Shown here: positions 1 to 6,906 of the stretch, one piece after another
Position numbering within the stretch: the first letter of the stretch is position 1
Layout: every line of letters begins with the position of its first letter
Notes under the pieces: model-generated
What the model was told of the DNA's origin: nothing
Database searches by the model: none
Seen by the model: only the letters and a program-made list of their open reading frames with translations
Assembly (NCBI GenBank): GCA_003647825.1
Contig: QMNP01000079.1
Coordinates: forward strand, 1 to 6,906
DNA: 6,906 nt
Reading direction: 5' to 3'
DNA from: Candidatus Cloacimonadota bacterium
Lineage (GTDB): Bacteria > Cloacimonadota > Cloacimonadia > Cloacimonadales > TCS61
Position numbers and translations under genes: made by a program

Positions 1-122
1 AAGCTGGAGTTTATACTTATTTCTGGGATGGCAAAGACGAAAATGGATTGCCTGTTGAAGGCGTTTCTGCAAGATTCAGAACTAGTGCAAATGGAGCTAT
101 GAAAGCACTTTTATTGAAATAA
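1..122 (+). CDS. C-terminal end of a probable secreted protein with FlgD-like Ig domain (5' truncated)
   Basis: Reading from base 3 gives 39 codons and a TAA at 120-122; the gene begins outside the window. The residues include WDGKDENG followed by a Pro-Val-x-Gly-Val strand and end in KALLLK. This matches the end of the FlgD-like Ig fold (pattern: Trp-Asp-Gly-Lys-Asp-x-x-Gly, a short loop, a GVYFYRL-like strand, then a basic/hydrophobic last strand). Here the GVYFYRL strand reads GVSARFR. Such modules sit at the extreme C-terminus of many large exported or surface proteins in FCB-group and related bacteria and are thought to act as sorting or anchoring domains. The function of the rest of the protein cannot be told from this fragment. 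No clear hairpin terminator follows the stop. The family call is fairly secure; export is inferred. Confidence 0.7.
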   Translation, partial: AGVYTYFWDGKDENGLPVEGVSARFRTSANGAMKALLLK

Positions 123-264
123 AATTTCTTCGCCCAGCTACTTTGTAATATCATATTAGACAAGTTCATATTTAACCCGTAATTTGTTTAGAATTGATTA
201 TTTTGAAATACTATACGAGAAATATATTCAATTTTTTTTGTGAATTCTACAAAAGCTTATAAAA

Positions 265-295
265 TCAACTAAACAAAGAAAATTCTTAAAGTTGA
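265..295. repeat. Nested inverted repeat in the intergenic region
   Basis: An outer 6-base arm TCAACT (265-270) pairs with AGTTGA (290-295). Inside it AAGAA (276-280) mirrors TTCTT (283-287). The stem is AT-rich with an uneven internal loop and no T-run follows, so it does not look like an intrinsic terminator. It could be a protein-binding dyad or chance in AT-rich DNA. Confidence 0.25.
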
Positions 296-379
296 CTATC
301 CCCGTGGCAGAGCATCGATACAATATTTCACTATATTATTTAAAACAAATCTAACTGTCACTTTTTTTTACATATACAA

Positions 380-398
380 AAACTTTGTTGACAAGTTT
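380..398. promoter_or_regulatory. Dyad overlapping a perfect TTGACA hexamer, possible operator or -35
   Basis: AAACTT (380-385) and AAGTTT (393-398) form a perfect 6-base inverted repeat around a 7-base centre. TTGACA at 388-393 overlaps the centre and right arm. It lies 50-68 bases before the regulator start, a plausible place for an operator. However, the bases 16-18 downstream of TTGACA are a T-tract rather than a TATAAT-like -10, so promoter activity is doubtful. Confidence 0.25.
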
Positions 399-430
399 AC
401 TACTAAGCACTTTTTTTCGTTCTTTTTAAA

Positions 431-435
431 AGGGG
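431..435 (+). promoter_or_regulatory. Ribosome binding site of the regulator gene
   Basis: AGGGG, with preceding A residues, lies 12 bases before the ATG at 448. The spacing is slightly long but usable. An in-frame TAA at 427-429 and the absence of any ATG, GTG or TTG codon between it and 448 leave 448 as the first possible start. Confidence 0.55.
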
Positions 436-447
436 ATAAAAGTTGTA

Positions 448-3400
448 ATGAATGCAAAAATTGAAGAAGTATTGGCAAAATTTGTAAGTAGCAATGATTC
501 TTTGCTTGATGAAATACTACAGAAATTACAACCAGAGAAAAGCAAAGTTATTGAAGTTATTGGCCCATCAGGATCGGGTAAAACTTTCATTTTCAGAAAA
601 GTAATCGAATTATTTGAAGCACAAAAAACCGATGTCTATTATTATTTCTCACGCCTATTTCAATTCAATCAATTCAAAGAGATCATTAAGCTTATTACTG
701 ATATTTCTGATAAAGATTTAGATGATCTAATTCAGGAATCTCACCATATCGGAATTGAAAAGAAATATGATTTCTTCTATTTTTTAACTGAACAACTTTC
801 AAAGAAAAACCTCATAACACCAAGAACAATAGTTATTTACGAATCCTTTACATTAGATCAATACTGTCTTGATTTTATTCAGTATTTTATGCATTATTCC
901 GATAAAATACCTGTTAAATTTATTCTATTTTCTCGAAAAGAAGCTTTGTCATTTTCCGAAAAAATTGAACTTTCAATTCCAACAGCTTCTGATATCAGAC
1001 AGATGTTGAAAGAGGTCTATCCCGATTATTCTATAAATTTCACATCTGATGCTGAAATCCTGGAAAATATCTCTAAAGGTAATCTCTCGCTGATCGAATA
1101 TTTTTTAGAAAACTGCAAGATCTCAAAGAAAAAGATCGATTTTTCCGCTTTTCTTGATAAAAAGATGAAAATCGAAGATAAATATAGATTGAAATTTGAG
1201 AATTTAAGTTTACAACAACAAGAATTGATTTTTAATATTCTTCTTTTAGATATGAAAGCAACTGTGGATAATCTGAAAGTAGTGTACGGAAAAGAGCCAT
1301 TTACAAAAAACTTGAACACACTGATAAAAAAAGGCCTTATCATCGAGAAAGATGAACAATATTTCACTAAAAAGGCAACAATGGTAAAAGCCATTTTATT
1401 AGAACTGGACCCCAAAAAACAAAAAGAAATTTTAAAAAAAATAACTCCAATTATTGGGCAGAATATTAGTGATCAAATACTCATAATGCTGAAACAATAT
1501 AATGTGAAAATTCTTAATAGAGTTCTTGGCGATGTTGCTAAACTTCACGATTTCGACTCTGTTATAAAACTTGGAAAAATGCTGTTAGACACTCAACCAA
1601 AATCTACCGAGAAAGTAGAAATACTAACTTATTTGGGTAAAGTCAGCCGCATTTTGGGTAAACATGATTCCGCAGCAGAATATTACCGAAGAGCTTTAAA
1701 AATAAGTACAGACAATTCACTTCCAGCAGATGATATAGTTTACTATTTGGCACGTTGCCTTAACTCTGTAGGGTCATCTGCCTTTGCCTTGGAAATAATG
1801 AAAAAATATTCTCCAACTCCTCAAAACGAGTTTATGCAATGCAAAATATTGCTCCTGAAAGCTGATATTCTACAGGAAATGGAAAATTACGACGAAGCAA
1901 TTGAAAATGCCGAAAAGGCTTATCTGATATCTGATAAAATAAAAGATTCCAGCTTGCAATTCCAAATAAAAGCGGACTATTTCAAGAGTTTAGGTAAAAT
2001 AGATTATTACGGAAATGAATGGAGTAAGGCACAACGAAAATTTGAGGAAGCCGAGAAATTTTACTCAAAAATCGATGATAAAGAAGGTTTGGCTGCTGTT
2101 TATAACAACCTGGGAGTTATCGCAATGTATCAAAGCGATATTAAGGCTGCTGAATCCCTTAATTTTAAAAGTATTAAACTTGAAGAATCCCGATTTAATT
2201 TATCAGGGATGTCTACCAGTTATAGTAATCTTGGCTACCTTTACGAAGAGAAAAGTGATTACAACAAATCCATGAAATATTTACAAGAAGCTTTACGATT
2301 ACAAATTCTTCTGGGTGATCATTATACTATCGCTAATATTTATTTGAATATTGGTGTAACCTACATGGATAACAACAAATTCGAAAAGGCTGAAGATGCA
2401 TACAATAAATCTCTGGAAATTGCTATAGAATTCAATCTGCATAAAAATATAATCAATTGTTATAATAATTTAGGTGCATTGTTCTTCCGATCAGGTAATT
2501 TCAAAACTGCGATAGATTATTATGAACGTGCTGTAAAAAAATCAAAAGATCAAGAATTTGAAGAAGGCATGATCAGATCTTACATTAATATTGGCGAACT
2601 TTTTGAAAAACGAGGGGAATATAACCTGGCTTTAGATTATTATGAAAAAGCTAAAGAATTACTTCCAAATATTTCTGACGATCTCATGAAAGCATTGCTT
2701 TACGGAAATCTTGGCAGTGTACTTACTCAGTTACATAAATTCAAGGATGCTTATGCATATCTGGTTGAAAGTATCGATTTCTTTAAAAGTACGAACCAGA
2801 AAAGCCAGATTATTGAAGGTTGTCATAAACATGCTATTTATTTTATTTTTACCCGCAATTATGAAAGTGCAAACTATTATTTAGATCAGGCATTCAAATT
2901 ATCGGAAGAGCTGGAAAGTGATTTACAAATTGGTAAGTGTTATTATATAAAAGCTCTACTTGAAAAGGATAATCCAGATACTGCCTTAGAATCATTAAAA
3001 ATTGCAACTGAAAAATTTGTAAAATCCAAAAATGATTTTGAGCTTGCTCTGGCAAATTTTGAATATGCATCTTTACTTTTGGAAAAAGAGGATTGGGAAC
3101 AAGCCTTGCAAATTCTAGCGGAAAACAAAAAGATCATTACAAAATTTGAAGCCATCAAATTCCTGGAAAAAAATGATCTATTGATTCAGAAAATTCATAA
3201 CCGCTATGAGAAAGAAGTTAAAGAGTCTAAAATTCAGGAATCGATGCTCAATAAATTTTACGAGATCACTCAACAGCTTAATGATATTTCCGATTTCGAT
3301 ACTCTTCTGGATACAGCTTTAGATCAATTAGTAAACTTTGCAGAGGCAGATGGCGGAATTTTTGCTATATACAATAATCAGATGGTTAAAGACTCCTGGG

Positions 3401-4695
3401 AATATCTTATAATGAATAATTTTTCCAATCGAGATCCAGACTTTTCTTTAATGATGAATATTGTGCAGGAAACATATAACGAAGGCAATAGCATTAATCA
3501 TAAGCAACCGCATTTTGCTGCTGAATATAACAATATTATCTCTTATCCGCTTACAGTGCGTAACGAGAAAAAAGGGGTAATCTGCTTATTCACAAAACGC
3601 GGTTCTCACTATTTCACCGAAAAAATGTTTAACCTTATCAGTGCTCTATGCAACCAGATAGTTGTAATCGTAGAAAATATTTCATATGAGAAGCTGCAAA
3701 AAGCTCATGAAATAATTCGTAAAGAACTGGCTACTGCCAGTACTTTTACTAATATCATCGGTAAAAGTGAGAAAATCCAGGAAATTTTCCGTATGATTGA
3801 AAAGATAAAAAATGCCCCGACCACCGTTCTTCTGGAAGGTTCCAGTGGTACTGGAAAGGAACTTATTGCCAGGGCAATCCATTATAACAGCAATCGCAGA
3901 AATAAACAATTTGTAGCTCAATATTGTGGTGCTTTACCTGAAACGTTATTGGAAAGCGAACTTTTCGGTCACGTAAAAGGATCGTTCACGGGAGCATCCC
4001 ATGATAAAAAAGGATTATTTGAAATTGCCGATGGTGGAACATTTTTCCTGGATGAAATTGCTGACATAAGCCTTTCTACCCAGGCAAAATTATTAAGATT
4101 CCTGCAGGAAGGTGAAATCAAAAGAGTAGGCTCTACGAATACTCAGCACGTTGATGTACGAGTGATTTGCGCAACCAACGTTTCATTGCGGGATAAAGTA
4201 GAAAAGGGTGAATTCAGGCTGGATCTCTTTTACCGTCTCAATGTTATTCGTATGGAAATTCCTTCCCTTAAAGAAAGGAAATCAGATATTCCACTTCTGG
4301 CTGTTCATTTCCTGGATAAATATTGCAGATTATTAGATAAAGAAGTTAATGGAATTACTGAAGAAGCAATGAAGTATATGTTGAATTATGATTGGCCGGG
4401 GAATATCCGCCAACTGGAAAACGAGCTGGAAAGAGCTGTAACGCTTGCAGATAGTAATAGTTCTATCAAATCATCAGATCTTTCTGCTGAGATCTTCCGC
4501 TTCCAGGACAATCAAAAAACGGTTCAATTGCTTGAGAAAAGAAGCCTGAAAGATGCTGTGGAAGATCTGGAAAAACAAATGATAGTCTCAGTGCTGAACG
4601 AAACAGATTGGAATCAGACGCAAGCTGCTAAAAAATTAGGACTCAGCCGTCAGGGACTCATCAAAAAAATGCAGCGTTATCGGTTGGAGAGATAA
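448..4695 (+). CDS. Giant sigma-54-dependent regulator: STAND-like ATPase, TPR array, GAF, sigma-54 AAA+ and Fis-type HTH
   Basis: This 1415-residue cytoplasmic protein has no signal peptide or membrane segment. Domains in order: a P-loop NTPase of the AAA_16/MalT type, residues about 30-220 (Walker A GPSGSGKT 39-46; degenerate Walker B around TIVIYE 127-132; possible sensor Arg163); a probable winged-helix segment, about 250-318; about 12 TPRs, 391-895; a GAF domain, about 935-1078; a short coiled linker; and a sigma-54 activator AAA+ domain, about 1103-1330. The last has Walker A GSSGTGKE 1131-1138, GAFTGA loop as GSFTGA 1178-1183, Walker B FFLDE 1199-1203, FRLDLFYRL 1256-1264 with Arg1257 and Arg1263, and WPGNIRQLEN 1316-1325. 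A Fis-type helix-turn-helix lies at about 1385-1413. The C-terminal half should remodel sigma-54 RNA polymerase by ATP hydrolysis. The N-terminal half probably senses a ligand or protein through ATPase, TPR and GAF. There is no receiver, PAS or kinase domain. The domain calls are secure; the signal and target genes are unknown. Confidence 0.93.
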   Translation: MNAKIEEVLAKFVSSNDSLLDEILQKLQPEKSKVIEVIGPSGSGKTFIFRKVIELFEAQKTDVYYYFSRLFQFNQFKEIIKLITDISDKDLDDLIQESHHIGIEKKYDFFYFLTEQLSKKNLITPRTIVIYESFTLDQYCLDFIQYFMHYSDKIPVKFILFSRKEALSFSEKIELSIPTASDIRQMLKEVYPDYSINFTSDAEILENISKGNLSLIEYFLENCKISKKKIDFSAFLDKKMKIEDKYRLKFENLSLQQQELIFNILLLDMKATVDNLKVVYGKEPFTKNLNTLIKKGLIIEKDEQYFTKKATMVKAILLELDPKKQKEILKKITPIIGQNISDQILIMLKQYNVKILNRVLGDVAKLHDFDSVIKLGKMLLDTQPKSTEKVEILTYLGKVSRILGKHDSAAEYYRRALKISTDNSLPADDIVYYLARCLNSVGSSAFALEIMKKYSPTPQNEFMQCKILLLKADILQEMENYDEAIENAEKAYLISDKIKDSSLQFQIKADYFKSLGKIDYYGNEWSKAQRKFEEAEKFYSKIDDKEGLAAVYNNLGVIAMYQSDIKAAESLNFKSIKLEESRFNLSGMSTSYSNLGYLYEEKSDYNKSMKYLQEALRLQILLGDHYTIANIYLNIGVTYMDNNKFEKAEDAYNKSLEIAIEFNLHKNIINCYNNLGALFFRSGNFKTAIDYYERAVKKSKDQEFEEGMIRSYINIGELFEKRGEYNLALDYYEKAKELLPNISDDLMKALLYGNLGSVLTQLHKFKDAYAYLVESIDFFKSTNQKSQIIEGCHKHAIYFIFTRNYESANYYLDQAFKLSEELESDLQIGKCYYIKALLEKDNPDTALESLKIATEKFVKSKNDFELALANFEYASLLLEKEDWEQALQILAENKKIITKFEAIKFLEKNDLLIQKIHNRYEKEVKESKIQESMLNKFYEITQQLNDISDFDTLLDTALDQLVNFAEADGGIFAIYNNQMVKDSWEYLIMNNFSNRDPDFSLMMNIVQETYNEGNSINHKQPHFAAEYNNIISYPLTVRNEKKGVICLFTKRGSHYFTEKMFNLISALCNQIVVIVENISYEKLQKAHEIIRKELATASTFTNIIGKSEKIQEIFRMIEKIKNAPTTVLLEGSSGTGKELIARAIHYNSNRRNKQFVAQYCGALPETLLESELFGHVKGSFTGASHDKKGLFEIADGGTFFLDEIADISLSTQAKLLRFLQEGEIKRVGSTNTQHVDVRVICATNVSLRDKVEKGEFRLDLFYRLNVIRMEIPSLKERKSDIPLLAVHFLDKYCRLLDKEVNGITEEAMKYMLNYDWPGNIRQLENELERAVTLADSNSSIKSSDLSAEIFRFQDNQKTVQLLEKRSLKDAVEDLEKQMIVSVLNETDWNQTQAAKKLGLSRQGLIKKMQRYRLER
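1969..3132 (+). repeat. TPR array with an exact 40-residue period inside the regulator
   Basis: The core Y-x-N-hydrophobic-G signature recurs in strict phase. Asn554, 594, 634, 674, 714 and 754 are each followed by Leu/Ile and Gly (NLG or NIG). The same phase extends to SLG at 514-516 and to weaker repeats whose equivalent positions are 794, 834 and 874. Each unit has the TPR pattern of helix A, a turn near an aromatic or acidic residue, and helix B with Ala and aromatic residues (for example AIDYYERA, ALDYYEKA). Less regular TPRs precede it at residues 391-500. The extra six residues over the 34-residue canonical unit are typical of TPRs in signalling scaffolds such as MalT-like or kinesin-light-chain-like arrays, which bind peptides or proteins. 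Confidence 0.88.
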
Positions 4696-4789
4696 TTTTG
4701 TTGAAAGGCATCTTAGTCGTTGATAAATGTGATAATTTGTAATCTGTGATTCACTTCACGGACTGAACATCGAAAAAGAAAGAAAACCG
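4696..4789. other. Short gap between regulator and dinG
   Basis: These 94 bases carry no ORF and no obvious terminator. The only dyad is a very short GTGATTCAC at 4746-4754. A GGCA at 4707-4710 has TCGT where the -12 element of a sigma-54 promoter should be, so the invariant GC is missing. The two flanking genes could be cotranscribed. Confidence 0.5.
4728..4736 (+). promoter_or_regulatory. Possible extended -10 promoter element for dinG
   Basis: TGTGATAAT fits an extended -10 (TG, one base, then GATAAT, five of six to TATAAT) 53 bases before the dinG start. No good -35 lies 16-18 bases upstream; the nearest TTGAAA, at 4701-4706, is 24 bases away. This is suggestive only. Confidence 0.25.
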
Positions 4790-6906
4790 ATGAGAGAATT
4801 ACTGGATTTTGTAGCACTGGATATCGAAACTACCGGCTTTGATTTTGAAAAAAATGAGATCATCGAGATCGGCGCTGCGAGGTATTTAAAGGGTGAACAA
4901 AAAGAGACATTTTCTGTTTTTGTAAAACCGCTTAATCCTGTTCCAAAATTCATTAAACAACTTACCCGCATCACAGATCAGCAATTAGCAGGTGGAGACA
5001 AGATATCCGATGCTCTGATTAAGCTTCTGGAATTTGTGGGAACAGATCTCATCGTATGTCACAATACATCATTTGATATAGGTTTTTTAAATGCAAAATA
5101 CTTAGCTAACGGTTTTACGAAGCTTTCCAACAGAACATTAGATACTTTGGATCTGAGCCGTATTTACCTTCCATTTATTACAAATCATAAACTGGGAACT
5201 GTAGCAGAATATTTTCAGGTCGATCTTTCTAATGCTCATAGAGCTTTCTACGATGCAATTGCAACTGCAGAAATATTAGTAAAATTACTGGATTTTATTA
5301 ATGAAAATATCCCGCTTAAACTGAATCACAGATTGCTGGATATTGCATCTTCTGCAAGAAACACATTGGGATTGGCTGGTTTTTTGGAATTAATTGTAGA
5401 TCATCAAAAGAAATTTGCTTTACTTACCAAACAAAAGCCAAAGATACATTTTCATAATCGAAATTACATTGAACATAAACCGGAAATAACAGAAAATGTA
5501 ACAATCGAAGACGTATTCGGAGAATCTGGCCTTTTTGCCAAAGAGTTTGAGCACTATGAAATGCGTCAGGGTCAAATTGATATGGCCGATGCCATTTTAG
5601 AACAATATCTACGAGATGAATTCCTGCTGGTAGAAGCTGGAACCGGTGTGGGAAAATCACTGGCTTATCTGGTCCCATCAATTATCTATTCCAACCAAAA
5701 CGATAATAAGAAAATAATCATTTCCACAAATACTAAAAACCTGCAGGAACAGCTCTTCTACAAAGATCTGCCAACTGTTAGTAATTGTGTAAATCTTCCT
5801 TTCAAAGCTACTCTACTTAAAGGACGGCGTAATTATGTTTGTCAGAAAAAATGGCTGGAAGCAGCCATGGATATGGATAAACTTTTTGCACCTTCTGAAT
5901 TGCGAGCTTTGATGAATTTGATAGTATGGAAGGAATTTACTAAAACCGGTGATATTTCGGAGAATAGTTCCTTCAATACAACCCGGGATGCCGGAGTCTG
6001 GAAAAAAGTATCATCAGATTCTTTTATGTGTGGCGGACGCAGATGCCCCCATTACAAACAATGTTACTTAATGGATGTGCGAAAAAAAGCTGAAGATTCC
6101 AACCTGGTTATCATTAATCATCACCTTATGCTGGCTGATATGACTACCGATTTTGCCACTCTGGGAGAGTATGAACATTTAATAATCGATGAGGCTCATA
6201 ACTTACCGCAGCTTGCCCAGGTAGAATTGGGTATGGCTATTTCTTATCCAGATTTCAATAATTTTTTTAATTCACTTTTTACAGGCAAAAAGAAGTATCA
6301 ATACGGCATCCTGATCAACCTGAAAACCGCTGCTGTTAAAAGTGATTTCCCTAAGAAAGAAGATTTCCTGAAAAAGATAGATGAAGCAATCAAGATCATT
6401 GATGAAAATCGAGACACATTTGCCGATTTCTTCCGTAAAACCAGAGAAGTTGTCGAGAAAAAAGGAAGTTATGGCAAGCTGCGCATCACCAATATGGATG
6501 ATCATTATTTCCTAACAGATTACCTGAGCCAGATCATTAATTTCTGGAAAGATTTTTCACGTGCTATGCTGCCTCTTTATGATATTCTTTCCAATGTAAA
6601 TAAACAGAAATTTATCGAGCATTCCCAGCATTTGGAAAGTCTGGAACGAATTCAACAAAAGATTGCTGAAACATACACTAATCTTATTTCTCTGCATAAT
6701 CCCAATTTAGAAAATTACGCTTTCTGGATGGAGACATTCCAGGTTCAGGATGAAAATTATCCCTCGGGAGTTTTATGTTATTGTCCTTTGAATGTGAATG
6801 ATATTTTCAATTCTCTTTTGTACGATAGAATGAAATCTGTGATCTTCACTTCTGCCACGATAGCGATTCGAGATAAATTTAAGTATTTTGCCAATAGAAT
6901 GGGATT
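4790..6906 (+). CDS. dinG: DinG-family exonuclease-helicase with iron-sulfur cysteines (3' truncated)
   Basis: The frame is open for 705 codons to the window edge. Residues about 5-170 are a DEDDh 3'-5' exonuclease like DNA polymerase III epsilon: DIETTG 11-16 (Asp11, Glu13), HNTSFD 91-96 (Asp96), and His150 with Asp155. A linker leads to an XPD/DinG-type superfamily 2 helicase: RQGQ 259-262, Walker A EAGTGVGKS 282-290, NHH 443-445, DEAH 467-470 and TSAT 687-690. Four cysteines (351, 414, 419, 425) match the 4Fe-4S ligands of E. coli DinG, including its Cys-x4-Cys-x5-Cys spacing. Family knowledge predicts 5'-3' unwinding of forked, D-loop, R-loop or similar structures, here joined to a nuclease. 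The final helicase motifs lie beyond the edge. The ATG is preceded only by a purine-rich stretch (4772-4786), a weak ribosome site; an in-frame TAA at 4733 limits extension, and DIETTG at residue 11 fits this start. Confidence 0.93.
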   Translation, partial: MRELLDFVALDIETTGFDFEKNEIIEIGAARYLKGEQKETFSVFVKPLNPVPKFIKQLTRITDQQLAGGDKISDALIKLLEFVGTDLIVCHNTSFDIGFLNAKYLANGFTKLSNRTLDTLDLSRIYLPFITNHKLGTVAEYFQVDLSNAHRAFYDAIATAEILVKLLDFINENIPLKLNHRLLDIASSARNTLGLAGFLELIVDHQKKFALLTKQKPKIHFHNRNYIEHKPEITENVTIEDVFGESGLFAKEFEHYEMRQGQIDMADAILEQYLRDEFLLVEAGTGVGKSLAYLVPSIIYSNQNDNKKIIISTNTKNLQEQLFYKDLPTVSNCVNLPFKATLLKGRRNYVCQKKWLEAAMDMDKLFAPSELRALMNLIVWKEFTKTGDISENSSFNTTRDAGVWKKVSSDSFMCGGRRCPHYKQCYLMDVRKKAEDSNLVIINHHLMLADMTTDFATLGEYEHLIIDEAHNLPQLAQVELGMAISYPDFNNFFNSLFTGKKKYQYGILINLKTAAVKSDFPKKEDFLKKIDEAIKIIDENRDTFADFFRKTREVVEKKGSYGKLRITNMDDHYFLTDYLSQIINFWKDFSRAMLPLYDILSNVNKQKFIEHSQHLESLERIQQKIAETYTNLISLHNPNLENYAFWMETFQVQDENYPSGVLCYCPLNVNDIFNSLLYDRMKSVIFTSATIAIRDKFKYFANRMG

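Larger units (their letters stand above)
123..447. other. AT-rich intergenic region upstream of the regulator gene
   Basis: This 325-base stretch has no credible ORF and no recognisable RNA gene. It is very AT-rich, with T-tracts at 232-239, 362-369 and 411-417; the last two lie in a repeated CACTTTTTTT (starts 359 and 408, 49 bases apart). It holds two small dyads (265-295 and 380-398). Isolated promoter-like hexamers occur: TTGACT at 292, TACAAT at 319, TATATT at 332 and TTGACA at 388. None forms a -35/-10 pair with a 16-18 base spacer. No rho-independent terminator for the upstream gene is evident. The region must carry the regulator's promoter unless the gene is read through from upstream, but I cannot place it. 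Confidence 0.6.

Noticed and set aside
305..319. TGGCAG resembling a sigma-54 -24 element upstream of the regulator
   Set aside because: At the correct spacing the -12 position reads CGAT instead of TTGC; the invariant GC is absent.
388..416. TTGACA as the -35 of a sigma-70 promoter for the regulator
   Set aside because: The region 16-18 bases downstream is a T-tract with no TATAAT-like hexamer.
1026..1415. Antisense open frame of 129 codons
   Set aside because: It lies wholly inside the strongly supported regulator gene, has low-complexity Phe/Ser/Lys-rich translation and no recognisable domain; it is a shadow of AT-rich coding sequence. Other short antisense or out-of-frame ORFs inside the two large genes were dismissed for the same reason.
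2015..2275. Same-strand 86-codon frame inside the TPR region
   Set aside because: It overlaps the TPR repeats in another frame, has no ribosome site and no domain-like sequence.
4706..4720. AGGCAT...TCGT resembling a -24/-12 promoter before dinG
   Set aside because: The -24 GGCA is present, but the -12 element has GT in place of the invariant GC and lacks the TT, so it is probably chance.
4746..4754. GTGATTCAC short palindrome after the regulator stop as a terminator
   Set aside because: The stem is only four base pairs with a one-base centre and no T-run follows.

Overview
The window is AT-rich bacterial DNA with all coding on the + strand: the last 39 codons of a probable secreted protein (to 122), an AT-rich gap, a very large regulator gene (448-4695), a 94-base gap, and a DinG-type exonuclease-helicase gene (from 4790) cut by the right edge. 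No RNA gene, insertion sequence, CRISPR array or tRNA was recognised.

The upstream fragment ends in a FlgD-like Ig fold (WDGKDENG plus a terminal LLLK strand). Many copies of this C-terminal module occur on secreted proteins of the Fibrobacteres-Chlorobi-Bacteroidetes group and neighbouring candidate phyla such as Cloacimonadota and Marinimicrobia. With the AT-rich composition and the sigma-54 regulator, this suggests such a lineage, but the assignment is an inference with low confidence.

The centrepiece is a 1415-residue protein that joins a MalT/STAND-like P-loop ATPase, a probable winged-helix segment, about 12 TPR repeats, a GAF domain, a complete sigma-54 activator AAA+ domain and a Fis-type DNA-binding helix-turn-helix. 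It reads as a one-protein signal integrator with two separate ATPase modules that drives transcription from sigma-54 promoters. Its TPR array is unusually regular, with a 40-residue period kept in exact phase over ten repeats.

The downstream gene encodes a DEDDh 3'-5' exonuclease fused to an XPD/DinG-like superfamily 2 helicase that retains all four iron-sulfur cysteines. It probably has a role in DNA repair or in resolving DNA structures. Nothing in the sequence ties it functionally to the regulator. No convincing -24/-12 promoter is visible in either gap, so the regulator's targets probably lie outside this window.
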